Part shown: one piece after another, positions 26,490-38,601 of the stretch
Layout of the letters: each line of letters begins with the position of its first letter
Numbering within the stretch: position 1 is the first letter of the stretch
Assembly: GCF_004919105.1 (NCBI RefSeq)
Contig: NZ_STGK01000005.1
Span: 246,281 to 310,280, forward strand
Length of the DNA stretch: 64,000 nt
Source: Nocardioides sp. GY 10113
GTDB taxonomy: Bacteria; Actinomycetota; Actinomycetes; Propionibacteriales; Nocardioidaceae
Reading direction: 5' to 3'
The notes under the pieces: generated by a model
Told to the model about the DNA's origin: nothing
The model's input: the letters and a program-made list of their open reading frames with translations, nothing else
The model's database searches: none
Made by a program: the position numbers and the translations under genes

Positions 26490-27907
26490 CAGCCGACGGC
26501 TCCTTCCATCTGCAGTTCGATCAGTCGGTTCAGCTCGAGGGCGTACTCCATCGGGAGCTCCTTGGCGATCGGCTCGACGAAGCCGCGCACGATCATCGCC
26601 ATCGCCTCGTCCTCCTCCATGCCGCGCGACATGAGGTAGAAGAGCTGGTCGTCGGAGACCTTCGAGACGCTCGCCTCGTGGCCCATGGAGACGTCGTCCT
26701 CGCGGATGTCGACGTAGGGGTAGGTGTCCGAGCGGCTGATCTGGTCGACCAGCAGCGCGTCGCAGAGGACGTTCGACTTCGAGCCGTGGGCGCCCTCGTT
26801 GACCTGGATCAGGCCCCGGTACGACGTCCGGCCGCCGCCGCGGGCCACCGACTTGCTCAGGATCGAGCTCGAGGTGTGCGGCGCGGCGTGCACCATCTTG
26901 GCGCCCGCGTCCTGGTGCTGGCCCTCGCCCGCGAACGCGATCGAGAGGGTCTCGCCCTTGGCGTGCTCGCCCATCAGGTAGACGGCCGGGTACTTCATGG
27001 TGACCTTGGAGCCGATGTTGCCGTCGACCCACTCCATGGTGGCGCCGGCCTCGCAGACCGCTCGCTTGGTCACCAGGTTGTAGACGTTGTTCGACCAGTT
27101 CTGGATCGTCGTGTAGCGGCAGCGGCCGCCCTTCTTGACGATGATCTCGACGACCGCGGAGTGCAGCGAGTCCGAGGAGTAGATCGGCGCGGTGCAGCCC
27201 TCGACGTAGTGCACGTAGGCGTCCTCGTCGACGATGATCAGCGTGCGCTCGAACTGGCCCATGTTCTCGGTGTTGATCCGGAAGTAGGCCTGCAGCGGGA
27301 TGTCCACGTGGACGCCCTTGGGCACGTAGATGAACGAGCCGCCCGACCACACCGAGGTGTTGAGCGCGGCGAACTTGTTGTCGCCGACCGGGATCACCGT
27401 GCCGAAGTACTCCTGGAAGAGCTCCGGGTGCTCCTTCAGCGCGGTGTCGGTGTCCAGGAACAGGACGCCCTGGGCCTCGAGGTCCTCGCGGATCGAGTGG
27501 TAGACGACCTCGGACTCGTACTGGGCGGCGACGCCGGCGACCAGGCGCTGCTTCTCCGCCTCCGGGATGCCGAGCTTGTCGTAGGTGTTCTTGATGTCCT
27601 CGGGCAGCTCCTCCCAGGAGGTGGCCTGCTTCTCCGAGGAGCGCACGAAGTACTTGATGTTGTCGAAGTCGATCCCCGACAGGTCCGAGCCCCACGAGGG
27701 CATGGGCTTGCGGTCGAAGAGCTTCAGGCCCTTCAGGCGCAGGTCGAGCATCCACTGCGGCTCGTCCTTCTTCGCCGAGATGTCGCGGACGACGGCCTCG
27801 TTGAGGCCGCGCTGGGCCGCGGCACCGGCGACGTCCGGGTCGGCCCACCCGAAGTCGTAGCGACCGATCCCCTTCAGCTCGGGGTTGAGCTCTTCGATCG
27901 AAGTCAT
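26489..27907 (-). CDS. sufB: SufB, Fe-S scaffold subunit
   Basis: 472 aa without an intein, unlike many mycobacterial SufB genes. [22 protein letters not shown] near residue 50 and the beta-helix core with [19 protein letters not shown] are family hallmarks. The C-terminal half has [20 protein letters not shown]. It receives sulfur and builds the [4Fe-4S] cluster with SufC and SufD. ATG 27907 overlaps the sufR stop by 4 nt. Confidence 0.96.
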   Translation of the reverse strand: MTSIEELNPELKGIGRYDFGWADPDVAGAAAQRGLNEAVVRDISAKKDEPQWMLDLRLKGLKLFDRKPMPSWGSDLSGIDFDNIKYFVRSSEKQATSWEELPEDIKNTYDKLGIPEAEKQRLVAGVAAQYESEVVYHSIREDLEAQGVLFLDTDTALKEHPELFQEYFGTVIPVGDNKFAALNTSVWSGGSFIYVPKGVHVDIPLQAYFRINTENMGQFERTLIIVDEDAYVHYVEGCTAPIYSSDSLHSAVVEIIVKKGGRCRYTTIQNWSNNVYNLVTKRAVCEAGATMEWVDGNIGSKVTMKYPAVYLMGEHAKGETLSIAFAGEGQHQDAGAKMVHAAPHTSSSILSKSVARGGGRTSYRGLIQVNEGAHGSKSNVLCDALLVDQISRSDTYPYVDIREDDVSMGHEASVSKVSDDQLFYLMSRGMEEDEAMAMIVRGFVEPIAKELPMEYALELNRLIELQMEGAVG

Positions 27908-28656
27908 GAGATGACCCGCTCCTTCTCGTTGTTCGCCGACCCCGCGTCAGGGATGTCGGAGTTGTCGGCGTTCAGGCCTGTCGCGACCCGGTGGGTGTCC
28001 GGGATGCAGGTGGTGCAGACGCCGTCGCCGTGGGCGATCGTCGCCAGCCGCTGCACGTGGGTGCCGAGGACCCGGCTGATCGCCGCGGTCTCCGCCTCGC
28101 ACAGCTGGGGGAACTCGTGGGCCACGTGGGAGACCGGGCAGTGCTGCTGGCACAGCTGCTCCCCCGCGATGGGTGCCGCACCGGCCGGGAGGTCCCGCAC
28201 CGACGCCGCGTAGCCCTGCTCGCTGAAGACCTCGGCCAGCACCTGGGCCGGGCTCGCCTCCGGGTGTGCCTCGGCGACCGCGCCGAACCGCTCCTCGATG
28301 AACGAGGCGCGCTGCTCGGCGAAGGCCTTCACCGCCTCCTCCCCCGCCGTGTCGGCGAGGAAGCGGAGCGCGGCGGCGGCCAGGTCGTCGTACTGGGCCT
28401 CGAAGCCGTCGCGGCCGCGCTCGGTGAGCGCGAAGGCCTTCGCGGGACGACCGCGGCCCCGGCTGCCTACCGGACGCGGGTCCCGGGCCTCGACCGCACC
28501 CTCGGCGAGGAGGTGGTCGAGGTGGCGTCGCACGGCGGCCGGCGTGAGGTCGAGACGCTCCGCGAGATCGGCCGCCGTCGAGGGGCCGTTGACCAGGATC
28601 GACCGCGCGACGCGCTGCCGCGTCGGCTGGTCGCTCGTCTGGTCCACGAATTCCAC
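27904..28656 (-). CDS. sufR: SufR, Fe-S-dependent repressor of the suf operon
   Basis: 250 aa. A winged helix occupies residues 15-75 ([31 protein letters not shown]). The C-terminal sensor has [18 protein letters not shown] and later CTTC; the first three cysteines have the SufR cluster spacing. In mycobacteria and Streptomyces SufR represses suf when its cluster is intact. The GTG at 28656 lies inside a CCACA-N7-TGTGG inverted repeat, the probable operator, which indicates autoregulation of the whole operon. Confidence 0.93.
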   Translation of the reverse strand: MEFVDQTSDQPTRQRVARSILVNGPSTAADLAERLDLTPAAVRRHLDHLLAEGAVEARDPRPVGSRGRGRPAKAFALTERGRDGFEAQYDDLAAAALRFLADTAGEEAVKAFAEQRASFIEERFGAVAEAHPEASPAQVLAEVFSEQGYAASVRDLPAGAAPIAGEQLCQQHCPVSHVAHEFPQLCEAETAAISRVLGTHVQRLATIAHGDGVCTTCIPDTHRVATGLNADNSDIPDAGSANNEKERVIS

Positions 28657-28669
28657 AACGCAAGTGTGG
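28653..28669. promoter_or_regulatory. Putative SufR operator overlapping the sufR start
   Basis: CCACA-acgcaag-TGTGG is a perfect 5-bp inverted repeat with a 7-nt spacer. It covers the sufR start codon (28654-28656) and the region just upstream, where a CACACT -10-like element lies 6 nt before the GTG. Binding there would block both RNA polymerase and the ribosome. Confidence 0.6.
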
Positions 28670-28732
28670 CGTTAATGCTTCCGGCGGTTCAAGGAAGGCC
28701 CCCCTAACCCGCCTCGCCGTGTGACCCGGGAC

Positions 28733-29209
28733 TCAGTCCCCGGGCCTCGTTCCCCGGCCCTGCCGGGGCTCCGGGCGGGTGTGCCACAGCCAGGCGAGCC
28801 CCGCGAGCGGCAGCAGCAGCGGCAGGAAGCCGTAGCCCTGGCCGAAGTGGGACCAGACCGTCTTGTCCGGGAACAGGTCGGTGGCCACGTAGCTCAGCAT
28901 GCCCACCGACAGCACGCCGACCAGCTCGATGCCGACGGCCACGAGCGCCAACCACCAGCCGCGGCGTCCACCCACCAGCAGGCAGGTCGTCGCCACCAGG
29001 TAGATGACCGCGGCCAGCAGGGAGAGCGAGTAGGCCAGCGGCGCCCGGTCGGGGTACATGCTCAGCTGTACGGCGGAGCGTCCAGTCGCGGCGACGGCGA
29101 AGACGCCGTAGGTGAAGACCAGCGCGCGGCCCCAGCCCGACGACAGCTCCTCGCGGGGACGGCCCGCGGCCCGCGCGGCGGCGGTCGCGGTCGGGTCGTG
29201 CTCAGGCAC
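28733..29209 (-). CDS. Four-helix integral membrane protein, unknown function
   Basis: 158 aa with about four membrane segments (residues 27-45, 58-80, 85-105, 123-142), a short polar N-terminus and a basic tail. An acidic/aromatic stretch DLFPDKTVWSHFGQGYGF lies before the last helix. No enzymatic motif is visible. GTG 29209 overlaps the stop of the upstream membrane gene by 8 nt, so the two are co-transcribed and may act together. Confidence 0.65.
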   Translation of the reverse strand: MPEHDPTATAAARAAGRPREELSSGWGRALVFTYGVFAVAATGRSAVQLSMYPDRAPLAYSLSLLAAVIYLVATTCLLVGGRRGWWLALVAVGIELVGVLSVGMLSYVATDLFPDKTVWSHFGQGYGFLPLLLPLAGLAWLWHTRPEPRQGRGTRPGD

Positions 29210-29567
29210 CGGCGCCTCCCCAGATGTCCCAGAGCCGCACCTCGAGCGCCGCCACCGTCAGCATCGCCAGCAGCAGCACGGCCGTGCCACCCCGGCTGCG
29301 CTCGGCGAGCGACCAGAACGCGCCGATCGGCGGCGCGGCAGCGACGCCGATCAGGTAGCTGACGAAGAGCACCCCCGTCACGTCCCGGTCGGTCGTCGCC
29401 AGCGCCACGATCCCGACCACCAGCTGGATCAGCAGGGCGAGCTCGACGAGACCGAGCAGGATGAACGTGCGGTCGGACGGGATCTCGTCGCGGACGAGGT
29501 GGACGACGACCGCGATCGCGGCCACGCCGCAGAGCACGAGCACCGCCCCGAAGAGCCAGGGAGTCAC
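29202..29567 (-). CDS. Four-helix small membrane protein, unknown function
   Basis: 121 aa, mostly hydrophobic, four predicted helices with the polar loop DEIPSDRTF after the first and ERSRGG before the last. I do not recognise a named family. GTG 29567 has TACGCT 6 nt upstream (29574-29579), a leaderless arrangement, and diverges from the ABC gene at 29610. It is followed directly by the other small membrane gene. Confidence 0.7.
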   Translation of the reverse strand: MTPWLFGAVLVLCGVAAIAVVVHLVRDEIPSDRTFILLGLVELALLIQLVVGIVALATTDRDVTGVLFVSYLIGVAAAPPIGAFWSLAERSRGGTAVLLLAMLTVAALEVRLWDIWGGAGA

Positions 29568-29609
29568 GCCGAAAGCGTAGGTGCCGGGGTCGGGCTCTAC
29601 ACTCGCCGG

Positions 29610-30545
29610 GTGCCTGCAGGTCCCGCCGTGTCCGTCGACGGTCTGGTGATGAGGTACGGCGACAAGACCGCCGTCGACGGGCTCTCCCTCGAGGTCGAGC
29701 CCCACACCATCACCGCCGTCCTGGGTCCCAATGGGGCCGGGAAGACCACCACCCTCGAGACCTGCGAGGGCTACCGCCGTCCCCAGCAGGGCACGGTCCG
29801 CGTGCTCGGGCTGGACCCGGTCCGCCAGCGTGCCGAGCTGATGCCCCGGATCGGCGTGATGCTGCAGTCCGGCGGCGCCTGGAGCGGCGCGAAGCCCGCG
29901 GAGATGCTGCACCACTTCGCCCGACTGCACGCCCACCCGCTGCCGGTGGACCTGCTGATGGAGCGGCTCGCGTTGCACGAGTGCGCGGGCACCACCTACC
30001 GACGGCTCTCCGGCGGGCAGGCCCAGCGCCTCGGCCTGGCGATGGCCCTGATCGGACGCCCGGAGCTGGTCTTCGTCGACGAGCCGACCGCCGGCATGGA
30101 CCCGGCCATCCGTCGTACCGTCTGGGAGCTGCTGGAGGAGCTGCGGGCCGACGGCGTCACCGTGGTGCTCACCACGCACTACCTCGAGGAGGCCGAGCGC
30201 CTGGCCGACCGGGTGCACATCATCGACCGCGGCCGGCTCGTCGCCAGCGGTACGCCGCTGGAGCTGACCCGCGGCGGGACCGTCGCCACGATCCGGCTCG
30301 TCGTCACCCAGCCGTTCCCGGCCGGCGCCCCCGAGGACCTGGCGCGCGCGCTCGGCGAGGGCACCGACCTGGTGCGGCTGGACGCCCTGAGCCTGCAGCT
30401 CTCCGGGCCGGCGGACGGATCGACGCTGGCCGTCGTCGCCGCCTGGTGCGAGAAGCACTCGATCCTGCCGGAGTCGCTCAGCCTCGGGCAGCGCAACCTC
30501 GAGGACGTCTTCCTCGAGCTGACCGGCCGGGAGGAGCTCGCGTGA
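29610..30545 (+). CDS. ABC transporter ATP-binding protein (ABC-2 exporter)
   Basis: 311 aa. Walker A GPNGAGKTTT near residue 41, signature LSGGQAQRLGLAMAL, Walker B LVFVDEPTAGMDP, switch TTHYLEEAERL. The C-terminus resembles DrrA/CcmA tails. GTG 29610 has TACACT exactly 6 nt upstream and no ribosome site, so the mRNA is probably leaderless. It is coupled to the permease by a GTGA overlap and followed by ctaA, an arrangement often seen upstream of ctaA in actinobacteria. Confidence 0.9.
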   Translation: MPAGPAVSVDGLVMRYGDKTAVDGLSLEVEPHTITAVLGPNGAGKTTTLETCEGYRRPQQGTVRVLGLDPVRQRAELMPRIGVMLQSGGAWSGAKPAEMLHHFARLHAHPLPVDLLMERLALHECAGTTYRRLSGGQAQRLGLAMALIGRPELVFVDEPTAGMDPAIRRTVWELLEELRADGVTVVLTTHYLEEAERLADRVHIIDRGRLVASGTPLELTRGGTVATIRLVVTQPFPAGAPEDLARALGEGTDLVRLDALSLQLSGPADGSTLAVVAAWCEKHSILPESLSLGQRNLEDVFLELTGREELA

Positions 30546-31306
30546 GCACCGGAACCTTCGCCCCCGCCCCCGGCGCCGCGCCCCTGCCGCGCCAGGTGCT
30601 CGCGCAGACCGCCATGGAGGCGCGGCTGATGCTGCGCAACGGCGAGCAGCTGCTGATCGCTGTGGTGATCCCGATCGTGGTGCTCGTCGGCGCGGTCCGC
30701 GCCGCCGAGCACATCGACCTCGGCGTCTCCGGCCGCGCCGTCGACGTCCTCTCACCCGGCGTCCTCGCGCTCGCGGTGATGTCGACGTCGTTCACCTCGC
30801 TGGCGATCGCCACCGGCTTCGAGCGGCGCTACGGCGTGCTCAAGCGCCTCGGGACCGCGCCCCTCTCGCGCTCGACCCTGCTCGCCGGCAAGGTCGGCGC
30901 ACTGCTGGTGGTCGAGGTGATCCAGTTCGTCGTGATCGGCTCGGTCGCGCTGGCGCTGGGCTGGTCGCCGGACGTCTCGGTCACGGGCCTCCTGCTGGCC
31001 GCCCTGCTCGGCACCGGCGCCTTCGCCTCGCTCGGGATGCTGCTCGCCGGCTCCCTGCGGGCCGAGGCGACACTCGCCGCGGCCAACCTGGTCTACCTGC
31101 TGCTGCTGGCCGGCGGTGCGGTGATCCTGCCCGCCTCGGCTTACGGTGGCCTCGGCGACCTCGTCGCCTGGCTGCCCTCGGGCGCACTCGGCGAGGCCAT
31201 GCGCGACGCCTGCGCGGGCACGGTCGCCTGGCGCGACCTGGCGGTCTTGCTCGGCTGGGCCCTGGCGGGCTCGGCCCTCACGGCGCGAACGTTCAAGTGG
31301 GAGTAG
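30542..31306 (+). CDS. ABC-2-type transporter permease
   Basis: 254 aa with six membrane segments, typical of ABC-2 permeases. The cytosolic loop GFERRYGVLKRLGTAPLSR after helix 2 is the conserved coupling region. The exported molecule is unknown. Position directly before ctaA raises the possibility of a role in haem or respiratory-chain maturation, but that is inference from location only. Confidence 0.88.
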   Translation: MSTGTFAPAPGAAPLPRQVLAQTAMEARLMLRNGEQLLIAVVIPIVVLVGAVRAAEHIDLGVSGRAVDVLSPGVLALAVMSTSFTSLAIATGFERRYGVLKRLGTAPLSRSTLLAGKVGALLVVEVIQFVVIGSVALALGWSPDVSVTGLLLAALLGTGAFASLGMLLAGSLRAEATLAAANLVYLLLLAGGAVILPASAYGGLGDLVAWLPSGALGEAMRDACAGTVAWRDLAVLLGWALAGSALTARTFKWE

Positions 31307-31314
31307 GAAACAGC

Positions 31315-32244
31315 GTGGAGACGGTGCAGACGGAGACCGGTGCGCGCGGCGTCAGCGGCGGGGCCTCCCGCGGTCTGGCCCGGTGGCTCTGGCCCCTGGC
31401 GATCGCCAACCTGATCGGCAACATCGCGATCGTCGTCACCGGCGGCGCGGTCCGGCTGACCTCCTCCGGGCTCGGCTGCCCGACCTGGCCGAAGTGCTCC
31501 GAGGAGTCCTACGTCCCCCACGGCCAGCTCGGCTGGCACGGCGCGATCGAGTTCGGCAACCGCACCCTCACCTTCGTGCTGGTCGCCATCGCCATCTCCT
31601 GCTGGCTCGCCGCGCGCTCCGCGCTCCGCGCCGGCATCCCCGGCGCCGACCGCTCGGTCCGGCTCGCCACCATCATCGCCTTCGGCATCCCCGCCCAGGC
31701 ACTGCTCGGCGGCGTCACCGTGCTCACCGAGCTCAACCCGTGGGTCGTGGCCGGCCACCTGCTGCTCTCGATGGCGATCATCGGTGTCTGCGTGCTGCTG
31801 CTGGACCACCTGCGCCCGGTCGCCCGTCCCGCCGCGCCCGCGGCGCTGGGGCGGCTCTCGGTGACCACCTTCGCGGTCGGCTGGGTGGTGCTCTACCTCG
31901 GGACGGTGGTGACCGGATCCGGTCCGCACTCCGGTGACCTGGAGTCCCGTCGTACGGGGTTGGACCCGCAGGTGATGTCCCACGTCCACGCGTGGGCCGT
32001 CTACGCCCTCGTGGCCGTGAGCCTCGTGGTGCTGTTCCTGGCCCGCCGCGCCGCGCTGCCGGTGCTGACCCGCGCCGCGGTGCTCCTGCTGGCCGTGGAG
32101 CTGACGCAGGGAGCGATCGGCTTCTGGCAGTACTTCACCGACCTGCCCGAGCTGCTCGTCGGCCTGCACATGCTCGGCGCCGCCCTCACCTCCGCGACCC
32201 TCACCTGGCTGCTGCTCGCCGCCCGGGCACGCCCCCGGGTCTGA
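31315..32244 (+). CDS. ctaA: Haem A synthase (CtaA/COX15)
   Basis: 309 aa with eight membrane helices in two four-helix halves. GGAVRLTSSGLGCPTWPKC follows helix 1, with the paired cysteines of the first extracellular loop (GC...KC). GWHGAIEFGNRTL and MSHVHAWAVY carry haem-ligand histidines, as does LLVGLHMLGAAL. It oxidises haem O to haem A for cytochrome oxidase. GTG 31315 is chosen because AGGAAA lies 5-6 nt upstream; an earlier GTG at 31297 would overlap the permease gene. ctaB lies opposite. Confidence 0.92.
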   Translation: METVQTETGARGVSGGASRGLARWLWPLAIANLIGNIAIVVTGGAVRLTSSGLGCPTWPKCSEESYVPHGQLGWHGAIEFGNRTLTFVLVAIAISCWLAARSALRAGIPGADRSVRLATIIAFGIPAQALLGGVTVLTELNPWVVAGHLLLSMAIIGVCVLLLDHLRPVARPAAPAALGRLSVTTFAVGWVVLYLGTVVTGSGPHSGDLESRRTGLDPQVMSHVHAWAVYALVAVSLVVLFLARRAALPVLTRAAVLLLAVELTQGAIGFWQYFTDLPELLVGLHMLGAALTSATLTWLLLAARARPRV

Positions 32245-32257
32245 CCCGAGCCGCGCC

Positions 32258-32389
32258 TTGTAGCGCGCCGAGTTGAGCGTTGTGGCGCGCCGAACTGGGC
32301 GTTGTGGCGCGCCGAACTGGGCGTTGTGGCGCGCCGAACTGGGCGTTGTGGCGCGCCGAGTTGGGCGTTGTGGCGCGCCGAACTGGGCG
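32258..32389 (+). repeat. 22-bp tandem repeat array, six units
   Basis: Six contiguous units of TTGTGGCGCGCCGAACTGGGCG (32258-32279, then every 22 nt to 32389). Units 2-4 and 6 are identical; units 1 and 5 differ by a few bases. In rotated form the unit is GAACTGGGCGTTGTGGCGCGCC, the same family as the GACTTGGGCTTTGTGGC units at 3852. The array starts 14 nt after the ctaA stop. A decayed copy may continue to about 32411. Confidence 0.9.
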
Positions 32390-32456
32390 TCAGAGCCCGC
32401 CGAGCACGACTGTGCGGAGCGTCGGGTCGTCGGGCTGCGGCGCTGGGCGCTGGCGA

Positions 32457-32522
32457 CGGGCCACCGCACCGCACTTCTCGGGCCGCCAGAACCCGCGTCT
32501 CGGGCCGCCACAAACCCCAAGT
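32457..32522 (-). repeat. Inverted 22-bp repeat units, right side (three, degenerate)
   Basis: Three 22-bp units in the opposite orientation: 32457-32478, 32479-32500 and 32501-32522. The last reads ACTTGGGGTTTGTGGCGGCCCG on the minus strand and is nearly identical to the right-arm units at 4990. It ends 21 nt from the ctaB stop. The spacer 32390-32456 holds no gene I can support, so this is a gene-less version of the 3.8-5.0 kb arrangement. Confidence 0.75.
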
Positions 32523-32542
32523 CGCGGAAGGGTGCGTGCGGG

Positions 32543-33523
32543 CTACTTGAGCAGCGGGTCGATCGCGACGGCGACGAACAGCAGCGACAGGTAGAGGTTC
32601 GAGGAGTGGAACAGGCGCATCGGCTGGATGACGCTGAGCTCCTCGCTGCGACGGGTACGGCGCAGCATCTGGTGGGCCTCGAAGAGGAACACCGCACCCA
32701 GGACCGTGGCGACGATCGGGTAGAAGAGACCGGTCTCCGCGACCGGCCACAGCAGCAGCGAGGTGGCGACCATCACCCAGCTGTAGGCGACGATCTGGAC
32801 GGCGACGGCCCGGGCCGGCTTGACCACCGGGAGCATCGGCACGTCGACCTGGGCGTAGTCCTCGCGGTAGCGCAGCGCCAGCGCCCAGGTGTGCGGCGGC
32901 GTCCAGAAGAAGACCACCGCGAACAGGATGACCGGGACCCAGGAGAGCTCGCCGGTCACCGCCGTCCAACCGATCAGGGCCGGGAAGCAGCCGGCGATGC
33001 CGCCCCACACGATGTTCTGCGTCGTACGACGCTTCAGCAGCATCGTGTAGACGAACACGTAGAAGGCGTTGGCGCCGACCGAGAGCGCGGCCGACAGCGG
33101 GTTCACCCAGACCGCCAGGATGACGGTCGAGAGCACCCCGAGCACGACGCCGAAGGTCAGCGCGGCGGCCGGCGTCACGATGTGCCGCGGCAGCGCCCGA
33201 CGGCGGGTGCGCCGCATCTGCTCGTCGATGTCGCGGTCGTAGACGCAGTTGAAGACCGACGCCGAGCCGGCGGAGAACGCCCCGCCGACGACGGTGGCGG
33301 CGACCAGCCCGAGCGGCGGCACGCCGCGGGCGGCGAAGAACATCACCGGGACGGTGGTCAGGAGCAGCAGCTCGATGACGCGGGGCTTGGTGAGGCCGAC
33401 ATAGGCCATCACCACGTCCTTGACGGTCGCCTTGGGCCGATCGCCGGCCGGCAGCTCACCGTTGACGCCGCGCGGGGTGCTCCGGTTGCTCACCTCGCGG
33501 CGGGCGGGGTCGACGTAGGTCAC
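32543..33523 (-). CDS. ctaB: Protohaem IX farnesyltransferase (haem O synthase)
   Basis: 326 aa UbiA-family membrane prenyltransferase with about nine helices. [18 protein letters not shown] is the first Asp-rich site for Mg-farnesyl diphosphate and [14 protein letters not shown] the second. [18 protein letters not shown] is the family N-terminus. It makes haem O, the CtaA substrate. GTG 33523 is chosen with GAGG 7 nt upstream. It diverges from tkt across a 123-bp promoter region. Confidence 0.95.
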   Translation of the reverse strand: MTYVDPARREVSNRSTPRGVNGELPAGDRPKATVKDVVMAYVGLTKPRVIELLLLTTVPVMFFAARGVPPLGLVAATVVGGAFSAGSASVFNCVYDRDIDEQMRRTRRRALPRHIVTPAAALTFGVVLGVLSTVILAVWVNPLSAALSVGANAFYVFVYTMLLKRRTTQNIVWGGIAGCFPALIGWTAVTGELSWVPVILFAVVFFWTPPHTWALALRYREDYAQVDVPMLPVVKPARAVAVQIVAYSWVMVATSLLLWPVAETGLFYPIVATVLGAVFLFEAHQMLRRTRRSEELSVIQPMRLFHSSNLYLSLLFVAVAIDPLLK

Positions 33524-33633
33524 GGAGATCCTCACTGCAGCGGACAACCCGAAAGGGCAGAGCGTCGTGATTGTAGCGAGGATCCGCCGTTCCACCGCTA
33601 CCGAGGCGGTGTGACCCGTTCGACGCGCGCCGA

Positions 33634-33646
33634 TAGGCTCGGGGGC
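33634..33646 (+). promoter_or_regulatory. Leaderless promoter of tkt
   Basis: TAGGCT at 33634-33639 lies 7 nt before the tkt ATG with no ribosome-binding site in between. The remainder of the ctaB-tkt gap (33524-33633) is featureless to the eye apart from an AT-richer patch at 33571-33577. Confidence 0.6.
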
Positions 33647-35752
<2,106 letters not shown>

Positions 35753-35812
35753 CCCGGCGAACGGCTCGGCCGGCACCGGCGCCGGACCACCACCACGTTC
35801 CAGGAGGAATCC

Positions 35813-36922
35813 ATGAGTGACCGTCTGAAGGCCCTCGCCGACGCGGGGGTGTCCATCTGGCTCGACGACCTGTCCCGCGAGCGGATCGAGTCCGGCAACC
35901 TGGCCGAGCTCGTCGCCGAGAGGTCGGTCGTCGGCGTGACCACGAACCCGACGATCTTCGCGGCGGCTGTCTCCGGCGCCGACGTCTACGACGCGCAGCT
36001 CACCGAGCTCGCCGCGTCGGGCACCGGCGCCGAGGCCGCGATCTTCGCGCTGACCACCGACGACGTCCGCGCGGCGTGCGACGTGATGGCGCCGGTCGCC
36101 GCTGCCACCGAGCACGACGGCCGGGTGTCGATCGAGGTCGAGCCGACGCTCGCCAACGACACCGAGGCGACCATCGCCAGCGCCAAGGCGCTGTGGGCAG
36201 CCGTGGACCGGCCGAACGCGCTGATCAAGATCCCCGCCACCCTCGAGGGCCTGCCCGCGATCACCGCCGTGATCGCGGCGGGCATCAGCGTCAACGTCAC
36301 GCTGATCTTCTCCACCGAGCGCTACCGCGCCGTCATGGAGGCCTACCTCGAGGGCCTCGAGCAGGCGAAGGCGGCCGGACACGACATCTCGGGCATCCGC
36401 TCGGTCGCCTCGTTCTTCGTGTCGCGCGTCGACACCGAGATCGACAACCGGCTGGAGAAGATCGGCTCCGACGAGGCGCTCGCGCTGCGCGGCCGGGCCG
36501 CGGTCGCCAACGCCCGCCTGGCCTACGCCGCGTTCGAGGAGGTCTTCTCCGGTGAGCGCTGGGAGGCGCTGGCCGCCGCCGGCGCCCACGTGCAGCGCCC
36601 CCTGTGGGCGTCCACGGGCGTCAAGAACCCGGCCTACCCCGACACCCTCTACGTCACCGACCTGGTGGTGGCCGACACCGTCAACACCATGCCGGAGAAG
36701 ACCCTGGAGGCGTTCGCCGACCACGGCGAGGTCCACGGCGACCAGGTCAGCGGTCACGGTCAGGACGCCCAGCGCCTCTTCGACGCGCTGGCGGCGGCCG
36801 GCGTCGACCTCGACGACGTCTTCACGGTCCTCGAGACCGAGGGCGTCGACAAGTTCAAGGTCTCGTGGGCCGAGCTGATCGACACCGTGCAGGCGCAGCT
36901 GGACCGGGCAGCGGAGCGGTAA
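35813..36922 (+). CDS. tal: Transaldolase
   Basis: 369 aa, the long actinobacterial type. [13 protein letters not shown] near residue 42 is the TxNP signature, and [13 protein letters not shown] holds the Schiff-base lysine. It transfers dihydroxyacetone between sugar phosphates. An AGGAGG ribosome site lies 6 nt before ATG 35813, one of the strongest in the window. It follows tkt by 60 nt. Confidence 0.97.
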   Translation: MSDRLKALADAGVSIWLDDLSRERIESGNLAELVAERSVVGVTTNPTIFAAAVSGADVYDAQLTELAASGTGAEAAIFALTTDDVRAACDVMAPVAAATEHDGRVSIEVEPTLANDTEATIASAKALWAAVDRPNALIKIPATLEGLPAITAVIAAGISVNVTLIFSTERYRAVMEAYLEGLEQAKAAGHDISGIRSVASFFVSRVDTEIDNRLEKIGSDEALALRGRAAVANARLAYAAFEEVFSGERWEALAAAGAHVQRPLWASTGVKNPAYPDTLYVTDLVVADTVNTMPEKTLEAFADHGEVHGDQVSGHGQDAQRLFDALAAAGVDLDDVFTVLETEGVDKFKVSWAELIDTVQAQLDRAAER

Positions 36923-36927
36923 CCCGG

Positions 36928-38601
36928 ATGGCGCCGCCGCCCGTCGACCCCACCACCACCGAGGCCTGGGCGCGGCTCGCCGCGCTCGCCGAGGCCTTCT
37001 CCCCCGACCTGCGCGGCTGGTTCGCCGCCGATCCCGACCGCGCCAGTCGGTGGAGCCACCCGGCTGCCGACCTGTACGTGGACCTGTCGAAGAACCTCCT
37101 CGACGGTCCGGTGCTGGGCGCCCTGCTCGACCTCGCGAAGGAGGTCGCGCTCGAGGATCGGCGCGAGGCCATGTTCGCCGGTCAGCACATCAACGTGACC
37201 GAGGACCGTGCGGTGCTGCACACCGCGCTGCGCGCCCCGGAGGACGTCGATCTCGAGGTCGACGGCCAGGACGTGACCGGCGAGGTGCACACCGTGCTGG
37301 ACCGGGTCTACGCCTTCGCGGACGAGGTGCGATCGGGGCGTTGGACCGGTGTCACCGGCGAGCGCATCCGCACGGTGGTGAACATCGGCATCGGCGGCTC
37401 GGACCTCGGTCCGGTGATGGCCTACGAGGCGCTCAAGGCCTACCGCGCCGACGACCTCGAGTGTCGGTTCATCAGCAACATCGACCCGACCGATGTCGCG
37501 GAGACGCTGTCCGGCTTGGACCCGCGGACCACGCTGTTCATCGTCTCCAGCAAGACCTTCGGCACGCTGGAGACCCTGACCAACGCGCGGCTGTGCCGCA
37601 CCTGGCTCCTCGACGGGCTGCGCGGCCTCGGGGCTCTGGAGGGCCCCGACGACGCGGCCGCCGTGGCTCGCCACTTCGTCGCGGTCAGCACCGCCCTGGA
37701 CAAGGTCGCGGAGTTCGGCATCGACCCGGCCAACGCCTTCGGCTTCTGGGACTGGGTCGGCGGGCGGTACTCCGTCGACTCCGCGATCGGCACCTCGCTG
37801 GTCATCGCGATCGGCCCGGACCGCTTCGCCGAGCTGCTGGCCGGCTTCCATGCGATGGACGAGCACTTCCGTCGTACGCCGGCGGAGGCGAACGTGCCGC
37901 TCCTGATGGGGCTGCTCAACGTCTGGTACTGCAACTTCCTCGGCTCCCAGAGCCACGCGGTCCTCCCCTACGCCCAGTCGCTGCACCGCTTCCCGGCGTA
38001 CCTGCAGCAGCTGACCATGGAGTCCAACGGCAAGAGCGTGCGCTGGGACGGCACGCCGGTCACCACCGAGACCGGCGAGGTCTTCTGGGGCGAGCCCGGC
38101 ACCAACGGCCAGCACGCGTTCTACCAGCTGCTGCACCAGGGCACTCGCCTGGTGCCGGCGGACTTCATCGCGTTCGCGGAACCCAACTACCCGTTGACCG
38201 ACGGCGACCAGGACGTGCACGAGCTGTTCCTTGCGAACTTCTTCGCGCAGACCAAGGCGCTCGCGTTCGGGCGCAGCGCGGAGGAGGTCCGGGCAGAGGG
38301 CGTCGAGGAGCGGCTGGTCTCCGCGCGCACGTTCCCGGGGAACCGGCCGACGACGTCGATCATGGCGCCGGCGCTCACCCCGGGCGTACTCGGCCAGCTG
38401 ATCGCCCTCTACGAGCACATCACCTTCACCCAGGGCATCGTCTGGGGGCTGGACAGCTTCGACCAGTGGGGTGTCGAGCTCGGCAAGCAGCTCGCCCAGC
38501 AGCTCGCCCCCGCCGTCGCCGGCGACGCCGCGGCGCTGGCGGAGGAGGACCCGTCCACCCGGGCCCTGATCACCTACTACCGGGAGCAGCGACACCGATG
38601 A
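36928..38601 (+). CDS. pgi: Glucose-6-phosphate isomerase
   Basis: 557 aa. [18 protein letters not shown] and [17 protein letters not shown] bind the phosphate; [16 protein letters not shown] and [14 protein letters not shown] are Pgi signatures. It links glycolysis with the pentose phosphate genes around it. ATG 36928 lies 5 nt after the tal stop and the gene overlaps pgl by 4 nt. It lacks the usual zwf-opcA neighbours. Confidence 0.96.
   Translation: MAPPPVDPTTTEAWARLAALAEAFSPDLRGWFAADPDRASRWSHPAADLYVDLSKNLLDGPVLGALLDLAKEVALEDRREAMFAGQHINVTEDRAVLHTALRAPEDVDLEVDGQDVTGEVHTVLDRVYAFADEVRSGRWTGVTGERIRTVVNIGIGGSDLGPVMAYEALKAYRADDLECRFISNIDPTDVAETLSGLDPRTTLFIVSSKTFGTLETLTNARLCRTWLLDGLRGLGALEGPDDAAAVARHFVAVSTALDKVAEFGIDPANAFGFWDWVGGRYSVDSAIGTSLVIAIGPDRFAELLAGFHAMDEHFRRTPAEANVPLLMGLLNVWYCNFLGSQSHAVLPYAQSLHRFPAYLQQLTMESNGKSVRWDGTPVTTETGEVFWGEPGTNGQHAFYQLLHQGTRLVPADFIAFAEPNYPLTDGDQDVHELFLANFFAQTKALAFGRSAEEVRAEGVEERLVSARTFPGNRPTTSIMAPALTPGVLGQLIALYEHITFTQGIVWGLDSFDQWGVELGKQLAQQLAPAVAGDAAALAEEDPSTRALITYYREQRHR

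Noticed and set aside
26489..27907. Intein in SufB, as in many mycobacteria
   Set aside because: The frame has normal SufB length (472 aa) and no splicing-domain motifs.
32258..32389. CRISPR-like array of 22-bp repeats
   Set aside because: The units are contiguous without spacers, the unit is not a CRISPR-type palindrome, and no cas gene is present.
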